A model generated the notes under the pieces. That model was not told the origin of the DNA. It made no database searches and saw only the letters and a list, made by a program, of their open reading frames with translations. Both the position numbers and the translations under genes were made by a program. DNA of 64,000 bases from Flavobacterium sp. UBA6721. Lineage in GTDB: Bacteria > Bacteroidota > Bacteroidia > Flavobacteriales > Flavobacteriaceae. The stretch spans positions 61,527-125,526 of the forward strand of contig DKIJ01000031.1 of NCBI GenBank assembly GCA_002454195.1, given 5' to 3'. This document shows, one piece after another, positions 43,664 through 52,228 of the stretch. Every line of letters begins with the position of its first letter. Positions within the stretch are counted from its first letter, which is position 1.

Positions 43664-45403
43664 TTAATAACCAGGATTTTGTTTATATAATCCTCCTGTA
43701 AAATCAATTTCTCTTTGAGGTATTGGATAATATTCATCTCTACCCGCTGTAAATTTTGCATTTGACAAGAAATCTTTTTTCGTTTTCTCCTCAGTAAGAT
43801 AAGCATTCAAAACTTGCTCTGCAATACCCCATCTTACCAAATCAAAGAATCGAGGCCCTTCCATTCCAAACTCCAATCTTCTTTCAAACATCAGTGCTTT
43901 CATGGCATATTCTTTTGAAGGAAAAGAAACATAAGGTTGCACATTGTACACATCTGAAGCTCCTGCTGCCAAAGGCATTGCAGTACTGGCGGCTGCTCTG
44001 GCTCTTATCAAGTTGATGATAGGCAAGGCTTCCGTATATCTGTTCAATTGTATTAAAGCCTCTGCTTTAAATAGCAATACATCTGCATATCTGATAAAAT
44101 CAACATTTTTTGAAGTACCAATGAATGGTCCGTTTTTCACATAACAAGAACAGTCCGGAGATTGTTGCTCTTTCATATTTCCAAAGTAACCATAAACTCC
44201 CGGATCTCTCGCCCAACTGAATTTATAAACCATATCTCCGGAAGCTTTCAATGTATTTTTATATTTGAATGGTCTTCCAGGGACCCCAACCGTATGGTCA
44301 ATTCTTGGGTCAATAGTAACTCCGGAAGCTAAAACTGCATCCCCATTACTGATAGTATTAAAAATATCGCTATTATTGAATGTATCCAATAATGGCAAAC
44401 CATTTGCATCCGTTCTAAAAGCATTAACCATGTTCTGACTTGCCATATGAAAACCACAACATCCATAAAGTGGTGTACCGTGAGGTGAATTCAATCCGGT
44501 AACAAAACTCACTCTGCCGGTATTGGTACCATCATTGATAGAAAACTGAACTGCCCAAATAGATTCGGAACCATTATCGTGACCGTCTAAAAAGTTATTC
44601 CCAAAATCGGTTTCCAAACTACCCGTTACATCATCCGCATAATCAATTACTTCCTGTAATCTAGCTGCATTAATATTTATAACTTGGTGCGTATCATTTT
44701 GCTCATATGCCTGATACAATCTTAATTTTGCCAAATAGGCCGCAGCAGCATTTTTGTCAGCTCTACCCACCTGATCTTGAGATGGCGTCAAATTATCATA
44801 TGCGAAAATAAAATCATCGGCTATTTTATTCCATAAATCTTCATTTGACAAATCATTTGACGTTTTTAAAATTTCCTCTTGAGTCAAATCCTCTGTAATA
44901 AAAGGAATTTTTTTGAACAACAATTTCAGCATAAAATGAGAATGTGCTCTTAGAAAACGTAATTCTGCCTGTCTGGTTTTCTTCAACGGATAATCAGCAT
45001 CCGGAATGGCATTAATTACAGATAAAGCAAAGTTGGCTCTTGAAATCGCTTTATAATGATTGGTCCAAGTTCGCGGCAACATCCAATCACCGTAATCAGC
45101 AATTGTCAAATTGTATTGTTCGTAACGATCCACAACATCTACATCGCCACGACCTCCTCCGCCTTTGTAGGCATCATCAGAACGCACACTTCCATAAACC
45201 CACTGGTGTGTGATAGGCCCCACCATTTCATCATTCCCTATTCCGGCATAAGCCGCATTCACAAGCGCTTCTGCATTTTGGGCAGTTGTCACGTTACTGG
45301 AAGACAATACTCCAGTAGGTTCATAATCTAAAAAATCTGAGCTACATGATGCCAAAAGTAAAACTGACATGAAGCTGATAACTATTTTATTATATTTTTT
45401 CAT
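43664..45403 (-). CDS. SusD/RagB-family outer-membrane lipoprotein
   Basis: A 579-residue lipoprotein (SVLLLASCSSDFLDYEP, Cys20) with the SusD tetratricopeptide-like layout. It has an N-terminal RAxFALS-type helix (YKAISRANFALSVI), ELRFLRAHSHFMLKLLF, a central ligand-binding region, the RYADVLLFKAEALIQ helix and a C-terminal KALMFERRLEFGMEGPRFFDLVRWG-type end. It forms the lid of the SusC channel and captures fructan oligosaccharides. It lies 9 bp downstream of susC. Confidence 0.96.
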   Translation of the reverse strand: MKKYNKIVISFMSVLLLASCSSDFLDYEPTGVLSSSNVTTAQNAEALVNAAYAGIGNDEMVGPITHQWVYGSVRSDDAYKGGGGRGDVDVVDRYEQYNLTIADYGDWMLPRTWTNHYKAISRANFALSVINAIPDADYPLKKTRQAELRFLRAHSHFMLKLLFKKIPFITEDLTQEEILKTSNDLSNEDLWNKIADDFIFAYDNLTPSQDQVGRADKNAAAAYLAKLRLYQAYEQNDTHQVININAARLQEVIDYADDVTGSLETDFGNNFLDGHDNGSESIWAVQFSINDGTNTGRVSFVTGLNSPHGTPLYGCCGFHMASQNMVNAFRTDANGLPLLDTFNNSDIFNTISNGDAVLASGVTIDPRIDHTVGVPGRPFKYKNTLKASGDMVYKFSWARDPGVYGYFGNMKEQQSPDCSCYVKNGPFIGTSKNVDFIRYADVLLFKAEALIQLNRYTEALPIINLIRARAAASTAMPLAAGASDVYNVQPYVSFPSKEYAMKALMFERRLEFGMEGPRFFDLVRWGIAEQVLNAYLTEEKTKKDFLSNAKFTAGRDEYYPIPQREIDFTGGLYKQNPGY

Positions 45404-45412
45404 GAGAATAAT

Positions 45413-48400
45413 TTAAAAATTAAAGTTTACACCTAATGACAAAGTGGTAGGTACAGGAATTCTGTTCACATCTGTTCTTTCTGGGTCTTTACCAATATAA
45501 CCTTTTGGAGTAATCCAAAATAAATTTTCACCCTGAGCATATACTCTACAACTTGTTAAAAATCCTGTTTTGTTTAATAAACTTTCAGGCAATGAATATC
45601 CAATTTGTAAATTTCTCAATTTAAAATATGAATTATTTCTAAACAAATAATCTGAAGTTTGTGTATCATTATGTGCCAAAGAAAGTGAAGGAACATCCGT
45701 ATCAGTATTCGTTGGTGTCCAAGCATTTAAAGTTCCTGGTCCTGCATTTTCTCTTCCCTGAACAAAGTTATTCCAGTATATGTAGGGATCAACACCAATT
45801 CTTCCTGCTACACCAGAACCAAATAATGACAGATCAATTTGTTTGTAAGATAAACTAACATTAACACCATACTGTAATTTTGGAAGCGTTGTACCTATAA
45901 AAGTTCTATCATTCGAATTAATTATACCATCATTATTAATGTCAACAAATTTAATACCTCCTAAACGAGCACCAACCTGAGTTGCATGTGAATCAATATC
46001 ATCCTGACTTTGAAACAACCCATCAGTTTTATATCCAAATATTTCAAATTGTGAATGACCAATTATTGAATTTGCTGCTGTTCCTGGATATGCTGCTCTT
46101 ACTTCTTCTGGTAAACTTGTAATTTTATTTTTTGTATGACTAAAATTCGTAGAAACACTGTAAGAGAATCCAGATTCAGTTTTGTCTGAATAACCAATTG
46201 TGAATTCCCATCCTTTATTGGATGTTGAAGCACCATTTACGAAACGTTGTTGTCCTTCTCCTATAGCAGAAGCAACTGGTGGTTTAATTAAAATACCATC
46301 TGTTTTTCTAGAAAAATAATCAAATGTTCCTGATAATTTATCCCCAAAAAATCCAAAATCAAGACCTACGTTCACCTCTTTTGTAGATTCCCACTTTAAT
46401 CCTGAATTAGCTGCCTGAATAGAAACAAAACCAGAAGGTAAATTACCTGTGTTAGTCCCATTCAAATCATAGGCTGTACCGACATTATAATAAATATTAA
46501 AAAAGTCAGGGAAATATACATTTTGGTTAGGTCCATATCTAGCTTCATATAATCCAAAACGAGCATTATCCCCAATAGACTGATTTCCAACTTCTCCATA
46601 TCCTGCACGTAATTTAAGATTAGATATAGTAGTGATCTTTTTCATGAAATCCTCATTATTTAATTTCCAACCTACAGTAGCTGCAGGGAAAATTCCATAT
46701 CTATTATCTTGACCAAACCTTGAGGAACCATCTCTTCTTAAAGTAAATGTTGCCAAATATTTATCTGAAAAAGCATAATTTAATTTTCCAAACTGAGAAA
46801 GCAATCTACTTCCAGTAGACATTCCATTATTTGTTCTTGCTCCTGTAGCAGCAGAAAGTGTAAAATAAGATTCTGATTCAACTGCAAATCCTTCAGCTTT
46901 TGCATATAAAGTATTTAAATCAGTTTTAGTTGATTCAGTACCAACCACTACTCCAAATTTATGGTTTGATAATTTTAAATCATAGTTTAAAGTATTTGAA
47001 ATAGTTAAGCTAGAGTATTTATTAGTATCTAAAGCTAAGCTATTATTAGCTCTATTAACAAACCCATTACTTACAATTGGCTCAATATCTTTTTTATGGA
47101 AATCATTAAAATCCATACCAATGCTATTTCTGAAAGTAAGATTATTCAAAATTTTAATTTCAGTGAAGACATTTCCATATAAAGACATTTTTCTAGTATT
47201 ATCCCATCTGTTTAAATATTGCATCAACAAAGGATTATTTCTATCTGAATATCCTGAACCTAATGGCCCTGCAAATTCGCCAGAAGCTGTATAAACAGGA
47301 ATTGTAGGTGCTAATGTGATAGCTAAACCAGGAACCGGTGCATTACCTACGTCGTTAGCAGCATTTCTTTCATTTGATTGAGTGAATTGAGAATTTACAC
47401 CAAATTTAACTCTGTCATTAAATAATTTGAAATTAGCATTAAGTCTAGCAGAATATCTTTCATAATTAGTATATTTTAATATTCCATTATTATCTAAATA
47501 TCCTAAACTTAAAACTGCATTAGATTTATCAGATCCTCCTGAGACTGATAAATCATTATTTACCAACAATCCTGTTTTATAAACAGTATCCTGCCAGTCT
47601 GTATCTCCTGCAGGTACATTTGTATCCCCACCAACATAAGGTTTAACTGAGACACTATTTAATACAGGATTATTAAAATCATTGTTCCAATCAAAGTTAT
47701 AGATTTCTCCATAACCTCCTGATGGATCAGCTCCATCATTTACAGAAGCTTGCCAAAGCACTTTTCCTCTATCTAAAGCATTAAGCATTTTGTAGCGTTG
47801 TTTTTTCTCTGAAAGCACCGATACATTGGTGCTATATGAAACTCTTGTAACGCCACCTTTTCCAGCATTTTTTGTTGTCACAATAATAACTCCATTTGCT
47901 GCTCTAGAACCATAGATTGAAGAAGCTGAAGCGTCTTTTAAAACTTGAACGGATTCAATTATACTTGGGTTTAAACTTGCAAAAACTTCAGGACGAACTG
48001 TTGGCACTCCATCAATTACATACAAGGGGTCGGTATTACCTAAAGTACTTACTCCTCTAATCAAGATTCTACTACTTGCACCACTTGGATCACCAGATTT
48101 TTCAATTTGTAAACCAGCAACCCTACCTTGTAAGGCTTGCATAGCATTACCTGAACTCATACTTTGCCCTTCAATCGGCTTTAAATCAACAACTGTAACG
48201 GCTCCGGTAACATCTACCTTACGTTCTTTAGAATATCCAGTTACTACAACCTCTGTTAATTCTTGAGATTCAGTTGCCATCACAACATTCAATGTTGATT
48301 GATTATTGATTTTTACAGTTTGATTTTTATAGCCCACATAGCTAAAAATTAAACTTGCATTTGGAGCAACATTTTTAAGTTGGTATTTTCCATCAAGATC

Positions 48401-48562
48401 AGTTGTTGTTCCAATATTAGTCCCCGTCACCAAGACTGATACTCCTGGCAAAGACAAACCATCTTCAGATGAGGTTACAGTTCCTTTTATACTGATGTTT
48501 TGTGCAGAAAGAGAAAAAAAGGACCCCATCAAAATTAAATAGAGAATGATTTTACATTTCAT
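45413..48562 (-). CDS. SusC/RagA-family TonB-linked outer-membrane transporter
   Basis: A 1049-residue receptor. The signal peptide ends SLSAQ. The carboxypeptidase-like domain begins ISIKGTVTSSEDGLSLPGVS. The SusC TonB-box-to-plug region reads LTEVVVTGYSKERKVDVTGA, followed by the RGVSTLGNTDPLYVIDGVP motif. The C-terminal barrel ends SLGVNFNF. It imports large oligosaccharides together with SusD. The ATG at 48562 opens with MKCK; a vestigial copy of this start lies at 48682 inside an upstream duplication. Confidence 0.97.
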   Translation of the reverse strand: MKCKIILYLILMGSFFSLSAQNISIKGTVTSSEDGLSLPGVSVLVTGTNIGTTTDLDGKYQLKNVAPNASLIFSYVGYKNQTVKINNQSTLNVVMATESQELTEVVVTGYSKERKVDVTGAVTVVDLKPIEGQSMSSGNAMQALQGRVAGLQIEKSGDPSGASSRILIRGVSTLGNTDPLYVIDGVPTVRPEVFASLNPSIIESVQVLKDASASSIYGSRAANGVIIVTTKNAGKGGVTRVSYSTNVSVLSEKKQRYKMLNALDRGKVLWQASVNDGADPSGGYGEIYNFDWNNDFNNPVLNSVSVKPYVGGDTNVPAGDTDWQDTVYKTGLLVNNDLSVSGGSDKSNAVLSLGYLDNNGILKYTNYERYSARLNANFKLFNDRVKFGVNSQFTQSNERNAANDVGNAPVPGLAITLAPTIPVYTASGEFAGPLGSGYSDRNNPLLMQYLNRWDNTRKMSLYGNVFTEIKILNNLTFRNSIGMDFNDFHKKDIEPIVSNGFVNRANNSLALDTNKYSSLTISNTLNYDLKLSNHKFGVVVGTESTKTDLNTLYAKAEGFAVESESYFTLSAATGARTNNGMSTGSRLLSQFGKLNYAFSDKYLATFTLRRDGSSRFGQDNRYGIFPAATVGWKLNNEDFMKKITTISNLKLRAGYGEVGNQSIGDNARFGLYEARYGPNQNVYFPDFFNIYYNVGTAYDLNGTNTGNLPSGFVSIQAANSGLKWESTKEVNVGLDFGFFGDKLSGTFDYFSRKTDGILIKPPVASAIGEGQQRFVNGASTSNKGWEFTIGYSDKTESGFSYSVSTNFSHTKNKITSLPEEVRAAYPGTAANSIIGHSQFEIFGYKTDGLFQSQDDIDSHATQVGARLGGIKFVDINNDGIINSNDRTFIGTTLPKLQYGVNVSLSYKQIDLSLFGSGVAGRIGVDPYIYWNNFVQGRENAGPGTLNAWTPTNTDTDVPSLSLAHNDTQTSDYLFRNNSYFKLRNLQIGYSLPESLLNKTGFLTSCRVYAQGENLFWITPKGYIGKDPERTDVNRIPVPTTLSLGVNFNF

Positions 48563-48635
48563 AATTTAAATAGTTTAGTTAAAATTTAATTGGTTAATAC
48601 TTAATTTTCGATTACTAAATCGAATTTTGCTAATT
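48551..48635. repeat. 120-bp-offset duplication, copy next to susC
   Basis: It aligns to 48671-48755 at a constant offset of 120 bp. The first 58 positions have about seven substitutions and one 1-nt indel, and a weaker match follows. It contains the genuine susC start codon and a decayed, frameshifted copy of the GH32 3' end. Confidence 0.8.
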
Positions 48636-48670
48636 AGTAGCAAATACTTTTTTTTAGTTTTGATTATTTA

Positions 48671-48755
48671 TTGACATTTCATAATTCATAGGGTTTAGTT
48701 TAAATTTAATTGGTTAATAGTTAAGTTTTCGATTTTAAAATCAGAATTTCCTTTG
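48671..48755. repeat. 120-bp-offset duplication, copy next to GH32
   Basis: It includes the last codons and stop of the GH32 gene (48695). Twelve bp further downstream on the minus strand lies a vestigial susC start, ATGAAATGTCAATAA (48682-48668), which would encode only MKCQ. Confidence 0.8.
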
Positions 48756-50296
48756 GTTACATAAAATTGTTCCATCGGTTTATCTGAAAAAAAGATTTCT
48801 GTCATTACCGTTTTTCCATTATCATAAAACACTTCTATTGAAGTTTTATCAACGATAATTCTAATATCTATTTTATTGAAATCTCCGGAAAAAGGAGCTT
48901 TTGAAATTTGTTTTGCAAAATCATCTGAAAAAGACAAATCACCTGATTTCTTTCTATCGATGAAAAAATAATTTTCCTTTTTATTTAAACCAAAACTGAC
49001 AACATTATTGGCACTATTGGAGATTGAAAATGTATAAATATCTTTTTTCAAATTATCGAGAGTAAATTGTATATCTAAACTTGAAAAATCAATCAATGAT
49101 TTATCAAACAATACCGTTTTATTATCCTTAATTCTAATAACATCTTTTTTAATTGTTTTTGATGCATAGTTCAACAACTCTCTAATAGGTAGTGAAGCAA
49201 CTTTATAGTGACCATTTTCTTCAAAAAGGCTCAATTCTCTGGGTATAGTCATACTACCACGCCATTTTTCTGTAGGTACTTTATTAGCATATTCCCAATT
49301 AGACATCCATCCTACAAACAGCTTTCTTCCATCAGTTTCAGAAATATTAGACCAAGTCACCCCCGCATAATTATCTTTCCCATAGTCAATCCAAATACCT
49401 TTTTTATTTTCTATATCTTTTGCAAAAGTTTTATCTAAAACGAAAGTTTTCCCATCGAAGTCACCTACAAAATATTGAGTAGCAGATCCTCTATTGGGAC
49501 CTCCAGGGTTAATACTAAGTAAAAGCACCCACTTATATTCGTCTTTTCCATTTACCATCATTGGAAAAAAATCAGGACACTCCCATACTCCTCCATGAGC
49601 TCCAATATTTTCACCGAAATCGGAAAGTTTTTCCCAATCTTTCAAATTCTTAGAACTATAAAAAATTGTTTTATTTCCAGCAGCTAAAACCATTAACCAT
49701 TGTTTGTGAATGTTATCCCAGGTCATTTTAGGATCTCTAAAATCTCTTATACTTGGAAACTCGATAACTGGGTTGTTTTCATATTTTTTCCAAGTTAAAC
49801 CTTCGTCTAAAGAATAAGCGATACCTTGGGATTGAACTCCTGGCTCACCAGTTTTTTCTTTTTTAGGATCATGATAGGTAAACATCGCTACAATAGGCGG
49901 ATTTTTCAGACTTCCAAAACCAGAAGTGTTTTTTAGATCTACTATTGCACTACCTGAAAAAATATATCCTTTCTCATCTGGATAGATTGCAATTGGCTTT
50001 TCAGTCCATCTAACCATATCTGTACTAATTGCATGCCCCCAATGCATAGGCCCCCAAACATTGGAGTCAGGATAATGTTGAAAAAAAAGATGGTAATAAC
50101 CATTATAATAAAACATTCCATTAGGATCATTTGTCCAACCTTTTTTAGGTGTAAAATGAAAATTCGGTCTATATAATTCTTCTTCCGTATATGCTTTTTT
50201 ATCTGATACTGAAGACTCTTTACAATTAAACAAAGTCAGTAAACCTATGGTACACAACAATAATTTAGCGTGTTTTTTAATAGCAATTTTAGTCAT
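48695..50296 (-). CDS. GH32 fructan hydrolase, lipoprotein (levanase/inulinase type)
   Basis: A 533-residue glycoside hydrolase family 32 enzyme. The lipoprotein Cys25 follows LLTLFN. The five-bladed propeller carries the nucleophile Asp57 in GWTNDPNGM, the transition-state stabiliser in DFRDPKMTW (Asp188), and the acid/base Glu239 in VWECPDFF. The C-terminal beta sandwich includes VDKTSIEVFYDNGKTVMTEI. It releases fructose from beta-2,1 or beta-2,6 fructans; the linkage preference cannot be called from sequence. It starts only 3 bp after the permease stop. Confidence 0.95.
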   Translation of the reverse strand: MTKIAIKKHAKLLLCTIGLLTLFNCKESSVSDKKAYTEEELYRPNFHFTPKKGWTNDPNGMFYYNGYYHLFFQHYPDSNVWGPMHWGHAISTDMVRWTEKPIAIYPDEKGYIFSGSAIVDLKNTSGFGSLKNPPIVAMFTYHDPKKEKTGEPGVQSQGIAYSLDEGLTWKKYENNPVIEFPSIRDFRDPKMTWDNIHKQWLMVLAAGNKTIFYSSKNLKDWEKLSDFGENIGAHGGVWECPDFFPMMVNGKDEYKWVLLLSINPGGPNRGSATQYFVGDFDGKTFVLDKTFAKDIENKKGIWIDYGKDNYAGVTWSNISETDGRKLFVGWMSNWEYANKVPTEKWRGSMTIPRELSLFEENGHYKVASLPIRELLNYASKTIKKDVIRIKDNKTVLFDKSLIDFSSLDIQFTLDNLKKDIYTFSISNSANNVVSFGLNKKENYFFIDRKKSGDLSFSDDFAKQISKAPFSGDFNKIDIRIIVDKTSIEVFYDNGKTVMTEIFFSDKPMEQFYVTKGNSDFKIENLTINQLNLN

Positions 50297-50299
50297 GAT

Positions 50300-51625
50300 C
50301 TATTCTTTTATTAATTTTTTACTTAATTCTTCTAAAGAAATTCCTTTGGTTTCCGGCATTAAAAAAGCCACAAACAAAAGTTGAAAAACCATCATTACGG
50401 CAAAGAATAAAAACACCACACCCGCTCCGATTGAAGAAAATAAAAATGGAATTAGTGATGGAATTATTGCTGCCAAAACCCAATGCGTAGTACTCCCGAA
50501 AGCCTGTCCTGAAGCTCTGAGGTGATTAGGGAAAATCTCTGAAATAAAAACCCAGATTACAGCACCCTGACCAATTGCGTGAGCTGCAATAAAGAGGAAC
50601 AGAAAAATAGGAACTGCCATTCCCTGCCATTTTAAAAAGAAAGCAATGGCAACAAGACTCAACGAAATAATATAACCTACTGACCCAATATACATGAGTA
50701 CTTTTCTACCCAACCTGTCAATTAATGAAACTCCCAATAAGGTGAATACTAAATTGACTACACCGATACCAATACTACTCAATAATGCAGTACTCTCGCC
50801 TAAACCTGCTTCCTGAAAAATTCGGGGAGAATAATACAGAAAAGCGTTAATTCCTGATAACTGATTAAATAAGGCTATTAAAAAAGCCAGGATTAGTGGA
50901 GTACGGTATTTTTTTAAAAAAATGTTGTCATTGGTATGAGCGGCATTGCTATTATCCAGCTCAATCTCTTTTTTCATTTGCTCATAATCGGCTTCCTGCC
51001 CCATTAAAGCCAAAATCTTTTTAGCTTCTTCATTTCTGGATTTAGACAACAGCCATCTTGGACTCTTAGGAATACCAAAAACGAACAGCGTATAAATAAA
51101 GGAAGGAAAGGCTTGTACTCCCATCATCCATCTCCATGAATTCTCTCCTGTATTTCTCAACAAATAATTAGACAGAAAAGCCATCAAAATCCCTAAAACA
51201 ATATTAAACTGATAGAAAGCAACTAATTTCCCTCGGTCTTTTGCCGGTGCTATCTCAGAAATATAAGCCGGAGCAGCAATTGTAGATGCTCCTACACCCA
51301 AACCTCCAATAAATCTGAAAGCCGCAAAAACATAAGGATCATTTGCTAAAGCGGATCCAATGGCCGAAAAGAAAAATAAAATACCTATCCATAATAAAGT
51401 ATTCTTTCTTCCTATTTTATTAGTAGGTATTCCCCCAAAAATGGCTCCGAAAACAGTACCCCATAAAGCCATTCCCATAACTACAGTTCCATGAAAAGCA
51501 TCGGATGAATTCCAAAGCTCTTGCAATTTTTTATCAGCTCCCGAAATGACTACTGTGTCAAAACCAAACAGAAATCCTGCAAGCGAAGCAATAACAGACC
51601 AAACGACTATTTTTTTCATTATCAA
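50300..51625 (-). CDS. Sugar-porter MFS permease (probable fructose importer)
   Basis: A 441-residue, 12-helix sugar porter. Family motifs are GFDTVVISGADKKLQ, GRKNTLLWIG, the interdomain RxPRWL-type PKSPRWLLSKSRNEEAK, and the closing PETKGISLEEL. Placement between the two GH32 genes and near a fructokinase points to monosaccharide fructose uptake across the inner membrane. The usual proton-symport mechanism is assumed. It is tightly linked to the GH32 gene downstream. Confidence 0.93.
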   Translation of the reverse strand: MIMKKIVVWSVIASLAGFLFGFDTVVISGADKKLQELWNSSDAFHGTVVMGMALWGTVFGAIFGGIPTNKIGRKNTLLWIGILFFFSAIGSALANDPYVFAAFRFIGGLGVGASTIAAPAYISEIAPAKDRGKLVAFYQFNIVLGILMAFLSNYLLRNTGENSWRWMMGVQAFPSFIYTLFVFGIPKSPRWLLSKSRNEEAKKILALMGQEADYEQMKKEIELDNSNAAHTNDNIFLKKYRTPLILAFLIALFNQLSGINAFLYYSPRIFQEAGLGESTALLSSIGIGVVNLVFTLLGVSLIDRLGRKVLMYIGSVGYIISLSLVAIAFFLKWQGMAVPIFLFLFIAAHAIGQGAVIWVFISEIFPNHLRASGQAFGSTTHWVLAAIIPSLIPFLFSSIGAGVVFLFFAVMMVFQLLFVAFLMPETKGISLEELSKKLIKE

Positions 51626-51788
51626 AAATTATTAAATTGAATTGCTAAGGTATATGTAAAAAAAAGCTAGATATTTTTAATATGTATCAATCACATACAA
51701 TCTCACCAAAACCCCAATACCACACCCTCAAAACACTTGATTTCAGTAGCTTAAAATAAAACACAGGCCAAAAACTATTTCGTTATAG

Positions 51789-51823
51789 TTACAATGATGT
51801 TACACCAATTACAATGATGTTAC
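51789..51823. promoter_or_regulatory. 15-bp direct repeat, 20-bp period, possible HTCS operator
   Basis: TTACAATGATGTTAC occurs at 51789-51803 and again, identical, at 51809-51823. A centre spacing of 20 bp puts both on the same face of the helix, as expected for a dimeric AraC-type regulator. It lies about 165 bp upstream of the permease start codon. Assignment to the hybrid regulator in this locus is inference. Confidence 0.5.
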
Positions 51824-52104
51824 GCTTGTTTTCAGAAAATGAAAGATGATTCAGTGTACTTGTGTTTCATTTAACACAGTCTTATGCTTTTTTTAGAGAT
51901 CACCGGGATTTTTTTATGAAAATTTTAGGCACGTTGATTTTTCAAAACACTATTAGTTCAATCAGATTCATTTTAGAACGGGATTAAAAATGAAATCATA
52001 ATATCCTTTCGATGAACTATTTTAGTAAATAAGTCTAACAGCATGGTCTTATTAACAGTGTTATTCTTTTACAAAAATCCTTTTTAATCTGATTATAAAA
52101 AAAC

Positions 52105-52142
52105 ATAAAAAAGCCCGTCAAAAATATCTTTTGATGGGCTTG
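52105..52142 (-). terminator. Terminator after the second GH32 gene
   Basis: AGCCCGTCAAAA (52112-52123) pairs with TTTTGATGGGCT (52129-52140) with one G-U. On the minus strand it is followed by TTTTTTATG. Confidence 0.82.
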
Positions 52143-52154
52143 ATTGTAAGGCTA

Positions 52155-52186
52155 AAAAATAAGCACGCTCTTTTCAAAACGTGCTT
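52155..52186 (-). terminator. Second tandem terminator after the GH32 gene
   Basis: AAGCACG (52161-52167) pairs with CGTGCTT (52180-52186); on the minus strand the stem is followed by ATTTTTTAG. It lies directly upstream of the other terminator, so read-through toward the permease is doubly guarded. Confidence 0.65.
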
Positions 52187-52228
52187 ATTAGAAGCGAAAC
52201 TGATTTATCTTTTATCTTGGTTTTAGAC

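Larger units (their letters stand above)
51626..52228. other. 603-bp regulatory spacer inside the fructan locus
   Basis: No gene is visible. The half near the permease holds a 15-bp direct repeat that may be the regulator's operator. The half near the second GH32 gene holds two hairpin terminators. So the permease-GH32-susC-susD block appears to be one transcript starting here, and the second GH32 gene another. Confidence 0.6.

Noticed and set aside
43555..43806. An 83-codon minus-strand frame over the susD 3' end.
   Set aside because: Most of it lies in another frame of susD; no independent support.
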